From NCBI GenBank assembly GCA_002317435.1, contig DCIQ01000044.1, forward strand, positions 16,734 to 24,691: a stretch of DNA of 7,958 nucleotides, given 5' to 3'. Under the pieces are notes generated by a model, which did not search any database, was not told the origin of the DNA, and was given only the letters and a program-made list of their open reading frames with translations. A program made the position numbers and the translations under genes. Numbering within the stretch: position 1 is the stretch's first letter; the number at the start of each line of letters is the position of its first letter. This DNA comes from Bacteroidales bacterium UBA1722 (GTDB taxonomy: Bacteria > Bacteroidota > Bacteroidia > Bacteroidales > UBA932). Below, one piece after another: positions 1 through 6,912 of this stretch.

Positions 1-1152
1 TTCGAGCCATCTGAAAAAGAATTTATGCCAGATGATGCCGGCCACACCGGCCAGTGAAAGCATCACCTGCGACAGCCACCCGGGGTAAAGTACCAAACTC
101 AGATATCCGACAGCCATCATGAAAAGTACGTATAATAAAGAAGACCATTTAAAATGAGTGCCCTGACTGTTACCGAAAGTTTTCCCGAAAAGATCCAGAG
201 GGACCACGTCAAAGGTATCCCATAGGACCAATATGTTTCCAAAACCTGTCACGAACAGAAAAATCGAAACCAACGTCAGGACAGAAACGTCGCTCCAGAT
301 ACACAGCGGAAGAGAGAGAATAAACCCGGCAGCTCCTGTCACCATCCCCAAAAGATACTTGTCGCAGAGCAATCTCCAGAGCGGGACAGGTCTCGTCCGG
401 ATCCCGGCGAAGAAATTTGATTCCACTGTAAACCCGCGCTGGGTAACCAACATTCCTGAAAAAAAGATAAAAAGAAGTATCCAATATGCACGGAAACCGT
501 TGTCAGGACTGAAACTATAGCAGACAGTTTGAAAATAGATGAAAACACATAAATAAATCGTCGAGTTCCGTAATCTCTTGGATCTCAAAAAACTTCTGGC
601 CTGTATGCCGAAGACGTGCCTCCCCGCTGCGGACCTGACACTATGCGCCAGATAATTCTTCACCATCGTCTCAGACTGGTATGTCCCCCTGTGCTTTATC
701 AGCATCACCATAAATCCCCCGAAAACGGATGCCAGATAAATAAACAGGAGAAGTACCGTCCCCGCGACGAAAGAAAGGTACATATAGCAGAGCGGAACGA
801 CTATCAGCGGAAGCATCAGATTCGACTCCTTCCATAACTGTGACAGGGTGAGAAAACGGTCCCACTTCCCCTGAGGCACGGGGCGTGTTTTCAGATAGGC
901 ATCCATAACTGTGTTGTCGTGGACATATATCAGTTTAAGGATGAATTCCGGAATCAGAAAGGAAACGACCACGATGGATATCACCAGCGAAGGCACCTCC
1001 ACACCATCCTCTCTCAGAATGAAGAACAATACGAATTCCATTATCCAGAAATACACGACACCTATTACGTCAGTATAGAAGCGCCGCCGCGAACCGCTCC
1101 TGAAAATCTGCCTGAACTGCAGAACCGAAAGAGACCGAAAACTTACACCCAT
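1..1152 (-). CDS. DUF5687-type integral membrane protein (ABC-2 permease-like), C-terminus beyond the left edge
   Basis: The frame is open without a stop for 384 codons, from an ATG at 1150-1152 to the window edge, so the C-terminal end is missing. About eight or nine hydrophobic segments are visible (roughly residues 27-47, 55-76, 112-152, 198-216, 222-236, 268-286, 291-311, 338-356, 360-378). The start (LQFRQIFRSGSRRRF) resembles the 'W..FxRS' opening of DUF5687 proteins. A short motif occurs twice, LKTRPVPQGKW near 87-97 and IRTRPVPLWRL near 251-261, each followed by a membrane stretch, which suggests two related halves as in ABC-2 type permeases. DUF5687 genes are often next to an ABC ATPase gene (family knowledge). 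If that holds here, the partner lies left of the window. The substrate is unknown. A well-spaced promoter sits just upstream, so the gene probably has its own transcript. I see no clear Shine-Dalgarno site. I am sure it is a membrane protein gene and moderately sure of the family. Confidence 0.72.
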   Translation of the reverse strand, partial: MGVSFRSLSVLQFRQIFRSGSRRRFYTDVIGVVYFWIMEFVLFFILREDGVEVPSLVISIVVVSFLIPEFILKLIYVHDNTVMDAYLKTRPVPQGKWDRFLTLSQLWKESNLMLPLIVVPLCYMYLSFVAGTVLLLFIYLASVFGGFMVMLIKHRGTYQSETMVKNYLAHSVRSAAGRHVFGIQARSFLRSKRLRNSTIYLCVFIYFQTVCYSFSPDNGFRAYWILLFIFFSGMLVTQRGFTVESNFFAGIRTRPVPLWRLLCDKYLLGMVTGAAGFILSLPLCIWSDVSVLTLVSIFLFVTGFGNILVLWDTFDVVPLDLFGKTFGNSQGTHFKWSSLLYVLFMMAVGYLSLVLYPGWLSQVMLSLAGVAGIIWHKFFFRWLE

Positions 1153-1173
1153 ACGAATACTGCTTTCACTCTA

Positions 1174-1204
1174 CAAATATAATTATATATGGCTCATTCG
1201 CCAA
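1174..1204 (-). promoter_or_regulatory. Bacteroidota-type promoter for the DUF5687-like gene
   Basis: Read on the minus strand, the -7 box TATATTTG (1181-1174) fits TAnnTTTG exactly. A TTG (1204-1202) lies 20 nt upstream, the usual -33 spacing. Transcription would begin near 1168-1170, giving a leader of under 20 nt before the ATG at 1152. The box lies in the 80-nt gap after the U32 gene. No GC-rich hairpin is seen in that gap, so read-through from the U32 unit is also possible. Confidence 0.55.
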
Positions 1205-1232
1205 TGAATCTTCCCGAAAATGAAACAAAACA

Positions 1233-3065
1233 TTATTCCTGCCTTGCCGCAGTGATGACATTCTCGCACCGTGAGCAGTCGAATGACACCCGGAACCGCC
1301 GCCCGTTGTTCACGAGGTAGAGCGGCGTGGCCTTCTCCCCTCTCTTCTGCCGGGGACAGAGCCCCAATTCATTTCTCAGGCAGTATTTCGTCCTCATCAG
1401 TTCGCTGTACTCGCCAGTCACATCCCGCGACAGTTCGAAAGCATCGCACGCCTCCACCCCCACGGAGCTGTAAATCTCCCGCGAGAGACGGTTGGCACAG
1501 TTCAGCCGCACCCGCTGCTGAGGTCCGGGGCCGTGAACGACACCTCCGCCCTCCCTTTCTTTCTTATTGCCTACGGCAATATCGACTTCCGCGAGACGCC
1601 GGGCCAGCTCCCTCCGTATCCCGTTCAGGGCAGACGCCGGCAGGAACGGCAGTGCCCCGGAATGAACGTCGGTGACAGTGAACACATAGGGCTCGGTTAT
1701 CTTCCCTATCTGGCTGCGGATATTCCTCTCGGCCAGGTCGCGGTTCTGTGCCGCAGGCTGTCCCTCCTCCAGTTTCACGGCGGCACGCCGACCGTTTTCA
1801 GCGGCGGCGGTCACTTCCGCCTGACCGAACTGCACCCGGACTTCGATGAGCCTGCGTGGCATATTGCCGGCAAGCTCCCGCTCGAACGACACGTTCAGAT
1901 TACGGTACACGGCCGTCCCGGGCACCAGGCCCCGAACCGGCTTGACACTGATGATATTGCCTTCGGCGACATCGGCTCTCATACCGCATATCTGCCCGTC
2001 CCGCGAGGTAAAACAGAGTCCGTCCCCGTTAGAGACGGGAATCTTCCCCGCCAGTTCGAAACGGAGCACCGAATTGTCAGAACGGAGAATCCGCCTCACG
2101 TCCCCGATATACTCCCCCACCCCCTTGGCGGTATCCATACTGCTCCAGCGGTCCCGGGTACCGTCTATGAAGTAATGGGTGAACCCGCGGGTAAAAGTGG
2201 CCTCCGGTGAAGGTTTGAACCCCCCGTAAAGTTTTCCGAATGACGCCTTACGGCAATCCTTCCCCCCATCCGAGCCCAGGAATGCATCTATGGCATCCCG
2301 GTAGAGCCGGACGGTGTTCTTCACATAGGAAGCATTCTTCAGCCTCCCTTCTATCTTGAAGGAGGTGATTCCTGCCTCCACCAGATCGGGAATCCGGTCG
2401 GAGAGGTTCAGGTCCTTCAGGGAGAGGACCGCACGGTTCTTCAGAAGGGTATTGCCGAAGGCATCCTCCACATCGTATCTGCTGCGGCATGCCTGGATGC
2501 ACCCGCCACGGTTTGCGCTCCGATCGGTGAGATAGCAGCTCATATAGCACTGCCCACTGTAACTCACGCACAAGGCACCGTGGACGAAACTCTCCAAATC
2601 ACAGGACACGGCATCCCGAATCTCCTTTATCTGCTTCAGGGAGAGTTCCCTGGCCAGAATAAGACGGCTGAATCCCAGAGACTCGAGCCATCGGGCCTGC
2701 TCCGGAGTACGGATATTGCACTGGGTGGAGGCGAAAAGATGGATGGGGGGCAGGTCCAGCCGCAGTACTCCCAGATCCTGGACTATAATGGCGTCGGCTC
2801 CGGCCTCATACGCCTCCCGGATCAGTTTGCCGGCCGGTTCGAGTTCGCTGTCCTTTAAGATGGTATTTACCGTAACATAGACCTTCGCCCCGAACCGATG
2901 GGCATAGGCGGCTGTGGCGGTGATATCGGCGACCTGATTCCCGGCCGCTTCCCTCGCCCCGAAACAAGGCCCGGCCATATATACGGCATCGGCACCGCAG
3001 TCTATCGCCGCGATGCCGATGTCTTTATTTCCCGCCGGGGAGAGGAGCTCAAGCTCTCTTAGCAT
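1233..3065 (-). CDS. U32 family protein, RlhA-like (probable rRNA hydroxylation factor, annotated as peptidase U32/collagenase)
   Basis: The 610-residue protein has the U32 core at about 5-300. It contains the family signature at 158-176 (ExFxxGALCxxxxGxCxMS; E158, C166, C173), followed by NRGGCIQACR (C189, C193). These four cysteines match the conserved set of E. coli TrhP/RlhA. A DUF3656-like region follows (about 390-495, ending in SALNGIRRELARRL). The C-terminal block has C562, C570, C597 and C600 (YCLRNELGLC, then FDCSRC). U32 plus DUF3656 is the layout of E. coli RlhA, which is needed for 5-hydroxylation of C2501 in 23S rRNA. TrhP, which modifies tRNA, is shorter. Calling this protein RlhA-like is therefore inference from architecture. 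It is cytoplasmic, with no signal peptide. The ATG lies inside the 3' end of the upstream TPR gene (ATGCTAA overlap), with AAAGGA 6 nt before it, which points to coupled translation from a shared transcript. Confidence 0.9.
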   Translation of the reverse strand: MLRELELLSPAGNKDIGIAAIDCGADAVYMAGPCFGAREAAGNQVADITATAAYAHRFGAKVYVTVNTILKDSELEPAGKLIREAYEAGADAIIVQDLGVLRLDLPPIHLFASTQCNIRTPEQARWLESLGFSRLILARELSLKQIKEIRDAVSCDLESFVHGALCVSYSGQCYMSCYLTDRSANRGGCIQACRSRYDVEDAFGNTLLKNRAVLSLKDLNLSDRIPDLVEAGITSFKIEGRLKNASYVKNTVRLYRDAIDAFLGSDGGKDCRKASFGKLYGGFKPSPEATFTRGFTHYFIDGTRDRWSSMDTAKGVGEYIGDVRRILRSDNSVLRFELAGKIPVSNGDGLCFTSRDGQICGMRADVAEGNIISVKPVRGLVPGTAVYRNLNVSFERELAGNMPRRLIEVRVQFGQAEVTAAAENGRRAAVKLEEGQPAAQNRDLAERNIRSQIGKITEPYVFTVTDVHSGALPFLPASALNGIRRELARRLAEVDIAVGNKKEREGGGVVHGPGPQQRVRLNCANRLSREIYSSVGVEACDAFELSRDVTGEYSELMRTKYCLRNELGLCPRQKRGEKATPLYLVNNGRRFRVSFDCSRCENVITAARQE

Positions 3066-4006
3066 CCGAGTTCCTTTATCTTTCCGGCTGCATAGGCACC
3101 GAAATTCGCGTCAGCGGCAGGAATCTGCTTGAAATAACTGCAGGCCTCTGATTTCTTTCCGAGTTTCTCGTATGAGTCGGCGATCTGATAGAGGGTCTGA
3201 TTCAAATCCTTGGCACCGGGATTCGCAGCGACATATTTCACGAAACACTCCACTGCATCGTCATATTTCTTGGCGGCATAGGCTGACTTGCCGGCGATGC
3301 TCAGAGCCTTGGCTCCCTCGGGGAAACTGTAGGCAGCGGCCTTGATACCGGCATTATAAGCCTCAGTGAATTTCTTGGCCTTGTACGCATTGGCGCATGC
3401 GGTATAATAATATTTGCAGAGTTCCTTGTCCGCTGCGGCCTGCTGGCCGTTCTCCCCTGCCTTGGCGAAAGCCTCGAAAGCGGTGGCTTCGTCATTCGCG
3501 CGGATGGCGGCCTGACCCAGAAGCAGCCATGCCTGTCCGTTGGCGGCATCAGTCTCAGTGACTTTCTTGAAGAGGGCGGCGGCACCTGCGAAATCCTTCT
3601 CATTGAACTTGGCCTTTCCGGCGGCCATATTCACCTGAGCGACGAGCGAATTGGCATCTTCCACCACTTCAGTCGCACCGAAAGCGGTACCCTTGGCCAC
3701 CGCATTCTCCAAAGCTGCCTGCGCACCGTCGAAATTCTTTTCATTGACCAGACCCTTGGCTATCTGCAGATAAAGGGCGGGAATATTCTGCTTGCAGTTG
3801 GAGGCCACCTCTTCGGCATCGGGGCCAACTACTTCCGCCATAGACAAAGCTTCTTCGAACTTCTCTACCGCCAACTGATAATTCTTATCCGCAAAAGCCT
3901 GAGCACCGTCATTATAGGCTGCCCTTACGTTCTCTATATCCTGAGCATTGAGAGACATCAGTGAAACAAGAGAAGCTGTGATAATCAAAAAAAACTTCTT
4001 CATCAT
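3059..4006 (-). CDS. Exported tetratricopeptide-repeat protein
   Basis: The 315-residue protein has a Sec signal peptide: MMKK, a hydrophobic run to about residue 18, and likely cleavage after LNA (21/22, before QD). There is no lipobox cysteine, so a soluble periplasmic protein is expected. The rest is alpha-helical TPR-like repeats at about 29-62, 76-106, 125-157, 158-190, 197-226, 235-266 and 271-300, with the usual small/aromatic pattern (for example AAYNDGAQAFADKNYQLAVE). TPRs bind other proteins; no catalytic motif is seen and the partner is unknown. The protein is rich in Ala and Lys. About four in five of its Lys codons are AAG, unlike the more mixed M16 gene next door, which suggests strong expression. 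Two adjacent ATGs (4006 and 4003) could each start the protein. It leads an operon with the U32 gene, overlapping it by 7 nt. A promoter candidate lies at 4086-4117, giving a leader of about 75 nt. Confidence 0.88.
   Translation of the reverse strand: MMKKFFLIITASLVSLMSLNAQDIENVRAAYNDGAQAFADKNYQLAVEKFEEALSMAEVVGPDAEEVASNCKQNIPALYLQIAKGLVNEKNFDGAQAALENAVAKGTAFGATEVVEDANSLVAQVNMAAGKAKFNEKDFAGAAALFKKVTETDAANGQAWLLLGQAAIRANDEATAFEAFAKAGENGQQAAADKELCKYYYTACANAYKAKKFTEAYNAGIKAAAYSFPEGAKALSIAGKSAYAAKKYDDAVECFVKYVAANPGAKDLNQTLYQIADSYEKLGKKSEACSYFKQIPAADANFGAYAAGKIKELGC
3072..3077 (-). promoter_or_regulatory. Shine-Dalgarno site of the U32 gene, inside the TPR coding region
   Basis: AAAGGA on the minus strand lies 6 nt before the ATG at 3065. 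It is the only good Shine-Dalgarno-like site seen ahead of a gene in this window. It supports the start chosen for the U32 gene and re-initiation by ribosomes ending the TPR frame. Confidence 0.5.
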
Positions 4007-4020
4007 TTATCTTTGTTTGG

Positions 4021-4080
4021 TATTCTATTTGCCGAAAAGTACCGGACTGGCCCGGGCACACACCCCATACGGGACATGCG
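4021..4080 (-). other. Leader of the TPR transcript with a possible hairpin
   Basis: The inferred 5' leader is GC-rich in its first half. Read on the minus strand around 4058-4080, CATGTCCC and GGGGTGTG can pair around a GTAT loop if G-U pairs are allowed. A second short stem (CCGG, 6-nt loop, CCGG) follows near 4041-4054. I recognise no known riboswitch. The part next to the start codon is A-rich and unstructured, as is common in this phylum. Confidence 0.2.
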
Positions 4081-4085
4081 GAGGA

Positions 4086-4117
4086 CAAAAGTATCAAATT
4101 ATCTTTAATTTTGCAAA
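4086..4117 (-). promoter_or_regulatory. Promoter of the TPR-U32 operon
   Basis: On the minus strand, TTTG (4117-4114) and TACTTTTG (4093-4086) are exact -33 and -7 matches separated by 20 nt, the Bacteroidota sigma-A arrangement. Transcription would start near 4080. Its -33 box lies directly against the ATG of the divergent M16 gene, so the two promoters share DNA. Confidence 0.55.
4106..4113 (+). promoter_or_regulatory. -7 promoter box of the M16 gene, probable leaderless start
   Basis: TAATTTTG fits TAnnTTTG exactly and ends 4 nt before the ATG at 4118. Transcription starting the usual few nucleotides downstream would begin at or next to the start codon, giving a leaderless or nearly leaderless mRNA. 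No TTG is found at the expected -33 position (around 4082-4086), so the promoter is half-supported. It overlaps the spacer of the divergent TPR promoter. Confidence 0.4.
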
Positions 4118-6892
4118 ATGAAACGCTTACTTCTAAATGCCATCATATTTCTGGCACTTTCCGCCGCCACATCCGGAGCACAAGATAAAATAAACATCCA
4201 CAACGACCCCGCCATCGTAAGCGGGAAGACTCCTTCCGGTCTGACGTATTATCTCATCAACAGGTCTTCAGGAAACGGCACCGCGGATTTCTATCTGCTT
4301 CGAAAGGCGGGATCCGCTTCCGGACAGCCCTCATACTCCGGAATCGCCGGACTGCTGAATTCCGTCAGCCTGTATGAAACGAGGAGCTTTCCCGGAGGAA
4401 CCCTCCCGTCCATAATCCATCATACCGGCGCATCCCTCCGGGAATCCCTCGTATCGGTCACAGAAGACGACTATTGCCTTACAGGCATAAAGAACATCCC
4501 CACCGGAGCTGTCCCCTCCGCCTGCGACTCCGCCCTGCTGGTGCTTCTGAATTTCAGCGGAGGAGCGGAGATTCTCGAAGAAAATGCCGGCAGGGACAGC
4601 ACATTCCACAATAATGCGATGCTCCCGAATCCATCCAGGACGACAGACAGGAACATCCGCGAAAACTTTCTCACTGCCGGTGACGGAGTCCGTCCATTCC
4701 CGCCATCCCGCGACGGAAATGCTGAAGACTTGTTCAGTCTCCCGGCATCGGAGATAAGAAAATATTACCGCGGGTGGAGCCGACCGGACCTGCAGGCAGC
4801 GATAATCATCGGTGACTTCGACGTGAATTCCGTCCGGAACTCACTGAACATCCTCTTCTCCACTCTGCCTCGCGCCACAGAAGCGTTCAAATCCGAAATG
4901 GTGCAGGTACCCGTCACTCCGGGAGCGGAAACCTTCATCTTCAAAACTGACCGCGAGAGTGACATAGCCACTGTCAGCATACATTTTCTGTCCGCCCAGC
5001 TGCCCCGTGACCGCAGAGGGACACAGGCCGTCCTCGTAGATGATTATCTGGATTCCGTTCTCATGGAACTCATCAGACATAGAATCAAGGATGCCCTGCC
5101 ATCACTGGCAGCACCGGTTTATTCTTACCAAGTACGCTGCGGGAACTTCCTGGGACTTGAACAGACTGATGATATAGTATGCGAACTCCGGACATCCCCG
5201 GAATCCGTTCAGGCAGCACTCTCATTCCTCTCCGGTGTCGTGGAAGGTGTCCGGGCGGGAGTTACGGCCAAAGAATATGCGGACGCATCCCTTTTACACC
5301 TGACGACCGTCGGGCAATACAGAAGCGGAATCCGGATTCCGTCAAATGAATACTATCTGAGAGGCTGTCTCCGTCATTTTCTGCTGGGCTACACCATACC
5401 TTCCTGGAGTGACCGGAGCAAGTATGCCGTGCGGATAAATTCCTCCTTCGACTGGAAGCGCATGAACGACTATCTGACAGCCTTCATCGACGAAGACACC
5501 CATAAGATAATCACTGTCACTTCTCCGGATATACTGTCGGAACCGGAACTGAAAACAGCATATATGGCTGGCCGGCATATCCCGAAAATACTGAACCTGA
5601 GCCAGTCGAAAAGCGCCTCTGCCCAGATTCCGGACCCCACCTCCGTCTCACTGAAAAAGGCATCATCGGAACCCATCACCAAATCTTACGTCTATTCTCT
5701 TCCCAACGGAGCCAGCGTGATTTTCAAGAAAAACGGCATCCATAAGGGAGAACTCTGTTTCGAAGCCTTTTCCAGAGGAGGCATCTCACTCGCCAGAAAC
5801 GGGTTCCGCACTCTTGACAGATATATAAACAGAATCGCTGAACTGTCGGTTCCAGGCTGTTCCGACACGTCCACGATAGAACTGACCCGGAGTTTCACGG
5901 GCTCGATGTCATTTCTGACAGGACGCTGCGATGAAAAAGACCTCGAAGACTTCTTCAGAATGATCAGAGGATGCTTCTCACCGTCACCTGTCAGCCGGAA
6001 TGAATTCACATCCCTGATGAGTGCGCTTACTCTTCGGGATGCGAAATCCTTCCGCTCTCCCGACACCCGGTTCGATATGATGGCCTCAGATTATGTTATC
6101 CCGGCCGAAGACCGCCTCACCCTGAATTACCAGATGGCACAGGAATTCATCAATACGTGCTTCACGGCAGCAGGCGATTTCACCTTCCTCTTCTGCGGCG
6201 ACATCTCGGAGGATAAGATAAAACTGATGACGGAACGATACCTGAGTTCCCTCCCCGGACGGACAGGAAAGAGAAAGGTCCCCTCTCCCGGCGCATTCCA
6301 TATAGAACGGTACGATCAGGTCAGGGAAGCCTCCATGGAGATGGAGTCGCCACGGCATTTTCTGGGACTGAGACTCACCGCGTCCAGAAAATACGACCTC
6401 CCGAGTTCCATGAAATCGAAACTCATCGCACGAATCCTACAGGAGGAGATATCCGAAGAGATGTTCCGGTCAGGCATCATCATAAACTGTTCGGAACAGA
6501 TTCTCACATATCCCGAGGAATGTCTGTCCGTGGATTTCCGGCTGGTGAGCCCCCGGAATACGGAAGGATATGAAAAGATTCTCGACAGCATCATTAAAAG
6601 AATCGGGAGCGAAGGTGTCCCGATACAGCGGATTCAGAATGCGAAGAACACACTTTCAGCCTCACTCGCCAGAGCGGAAAAGTCAGACAACCGATTCTGG
6701 ATAGACATACTGGAGGCACGTTACATAAACGGCAAAGACTTCTATACCCTTCAGAACAAGACGCTCTCCGCCATATCGGAAGCGGAAGTCAACGAAGAAT
6801 TGAAGATGTTCCTCTCCGAAAGCCGCAGAATCATCACCAGACTGCATCCGGAAATCATAGAAACACCACAGGATGACAATCCGGCACTATAG
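4118..6892 (+). CDS. Exported M16 (insulinase/pitrilysin) family protein lacking the zinc motif
   Basis: The 924-residue protein has a signal peptide (MKRLLLNAIIFLALSAATSGA, likely cut at 21/22). It follows the two-half M16 plan of about 900-950 residues. The first M16 N-domain starts near 38 (SGLTYYLINR). An M16 C-domain motif lies at 208-235 (LPASEIRKYYRGW, then IIIGDFD). The second half starts near 527 (SLPNGASVIFKK) with a matching GDIS near 694. Where active members read AHFLEHMxFNGTKxFPG, this one reads AGLLNSVSLYETRSFPG (77-93), so H, E and H become G78, N81 and S82. The ERGVVxEE segment that carries the third zinc ligand is also absent (around 150-180). Near 776-789 no GGTYG-like substrate loop is seen. 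It is therefore probably a non-catalytic periplasmic homologue that may pair with an active M16 subunit or bind peptides. The frame is intact throughout, so this is not ordinary gene decay. The ATG has no Shine-Dalgarno site and follows the -7 box by 4 nt. Confidence 0.88.
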   Translation: MKRLLLNAIIFLALSAATSGAQDKINIHNDPAIVSGKTPSGLTYYLINRSSGNGTADFYLLRKAGSASGQPSYSGIAGLLNSVSLYETRSFPGGTLPSIIHHTGASLRESLVSVTEDDYCLTGIKNIPTGAVPSACDSALLVLLNFSGGAEILEENAGRDSTFHNNAMLPNPSRTTDRNIRENFLTAGDGVRPFPPSRDGNAEDLFSLPASEIRKYYRGWSRPDLQAAIIIGDFDVNSVRNSLNILFSTLPRATEAFKSEMVQVPVTPGAETFIFKTDRESDIATVSIHFLSAQLPRDRRGTQAVLVDDYLDSVLMELIRHRIKDALPSLAAPVYSYQVRCGNFLGLEQTDDIVCELRTSPESVQAALSFLSGVVEGVRAGVTAKEYADASLLHLTTVGQYRSGIRIPSNEYYLRGCLRHFLLGYTIPSWSDRSKYAVRINSSFDWKRMNDYLTAFIDEDTHKIITVTSPDILSEPELKTAYMAGRHIPKILNLSQSKSASAQIPDPTSVSLKKASSEPITKSYVYSLPNGASVIFKKNGIHKGELCFEAFSRGGISLARNGFRTLDRYINRIAELSVPGCSDTSTIELTRSFTGSMSFLTGRCDEKDLEDFFRMIRGCFSPSPVSRNEFTSLMSALTLRDAKSFRSPDTRFDMMASDYVIPAEDRLTLNYQMAQEFINTCFTAAGDFTFLFCGDISEDKIKLMTERYLSSLPGRTGKRKVPSPGAFHIERYDQVREASMEMESPRHFLGLRLTASRKYDLPSSMKSKLIARILQEEISEEMFRSGIIINCSEQILTYPEECLSVDFRLVSPRNTEGYEKILDSIIKRIGSEGVPIQRIQNAKNTLSASLARAEKSDNRFWIDILEARYINGKDFYTLQNKTLSAISEAEVNEELKMFLSESRRIITRLHPEIIETPQDDNPAL

Positions 6893-6912
6893 AGATCAGA
6901 ACCCGTTGATCT
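6893..6912. repeat. Short inverted repeat at the M16/trmB convergent junction
   Basis: AGATCA (6893-6898) and TGATCT (6907-6912) flank an 8-nt loop directly after the M16 stop and across the trmB stop. The 6-bp stem is AT-rich and no T-run follows on either strand, so it is a weak candidate for a bidirectional transcript end, not a clear intrinsic terminator. Confidence 0.2.

Noticed and set aside
209..865. Several short minus-strand frames and plus-strand frames between 209 and 1182, which could suggest a decayed region
   Set aside because: One uninterrupted minus-strand frame from 1152 to the edge explains the whole stretch; the short frames are out of phase with it and lack domain features.
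1194..1207. TCATT-CGCC-AATGA inverted repeat as a terminator of the U32 gene
   Set aside because: A 5-bp AT-rich stem without a following T-run is too weak, and it overlaps the -33 box of the next gene.
1533..2210. A 225-codon open frame on the plus strand opposite the U32 gene
   Set aside because: The minus-strand frame there encodes an unmistakable U32 protein, and the plus-strand translation has no recognisable domain and a shadow-like Pro/Arg/Gly composition.
4008..4015. TATCTTTG on the plus strand as a second promoter for the M16 gene
   Set aside because: It matches TAnnTTTG but has no TTG at the right spacing, overlaps the TPR start codon region, and such 6-of-8 fixed matches are expected a few times by chance in 8 kb on two strands.
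4118..6892. The M16 gene as a pseudogene because its active site is lost
   Set aside because: No frameshift or premature stop occurs in 924 codons, and the signal peptide, domain order and non-catalytic motifs are kept.
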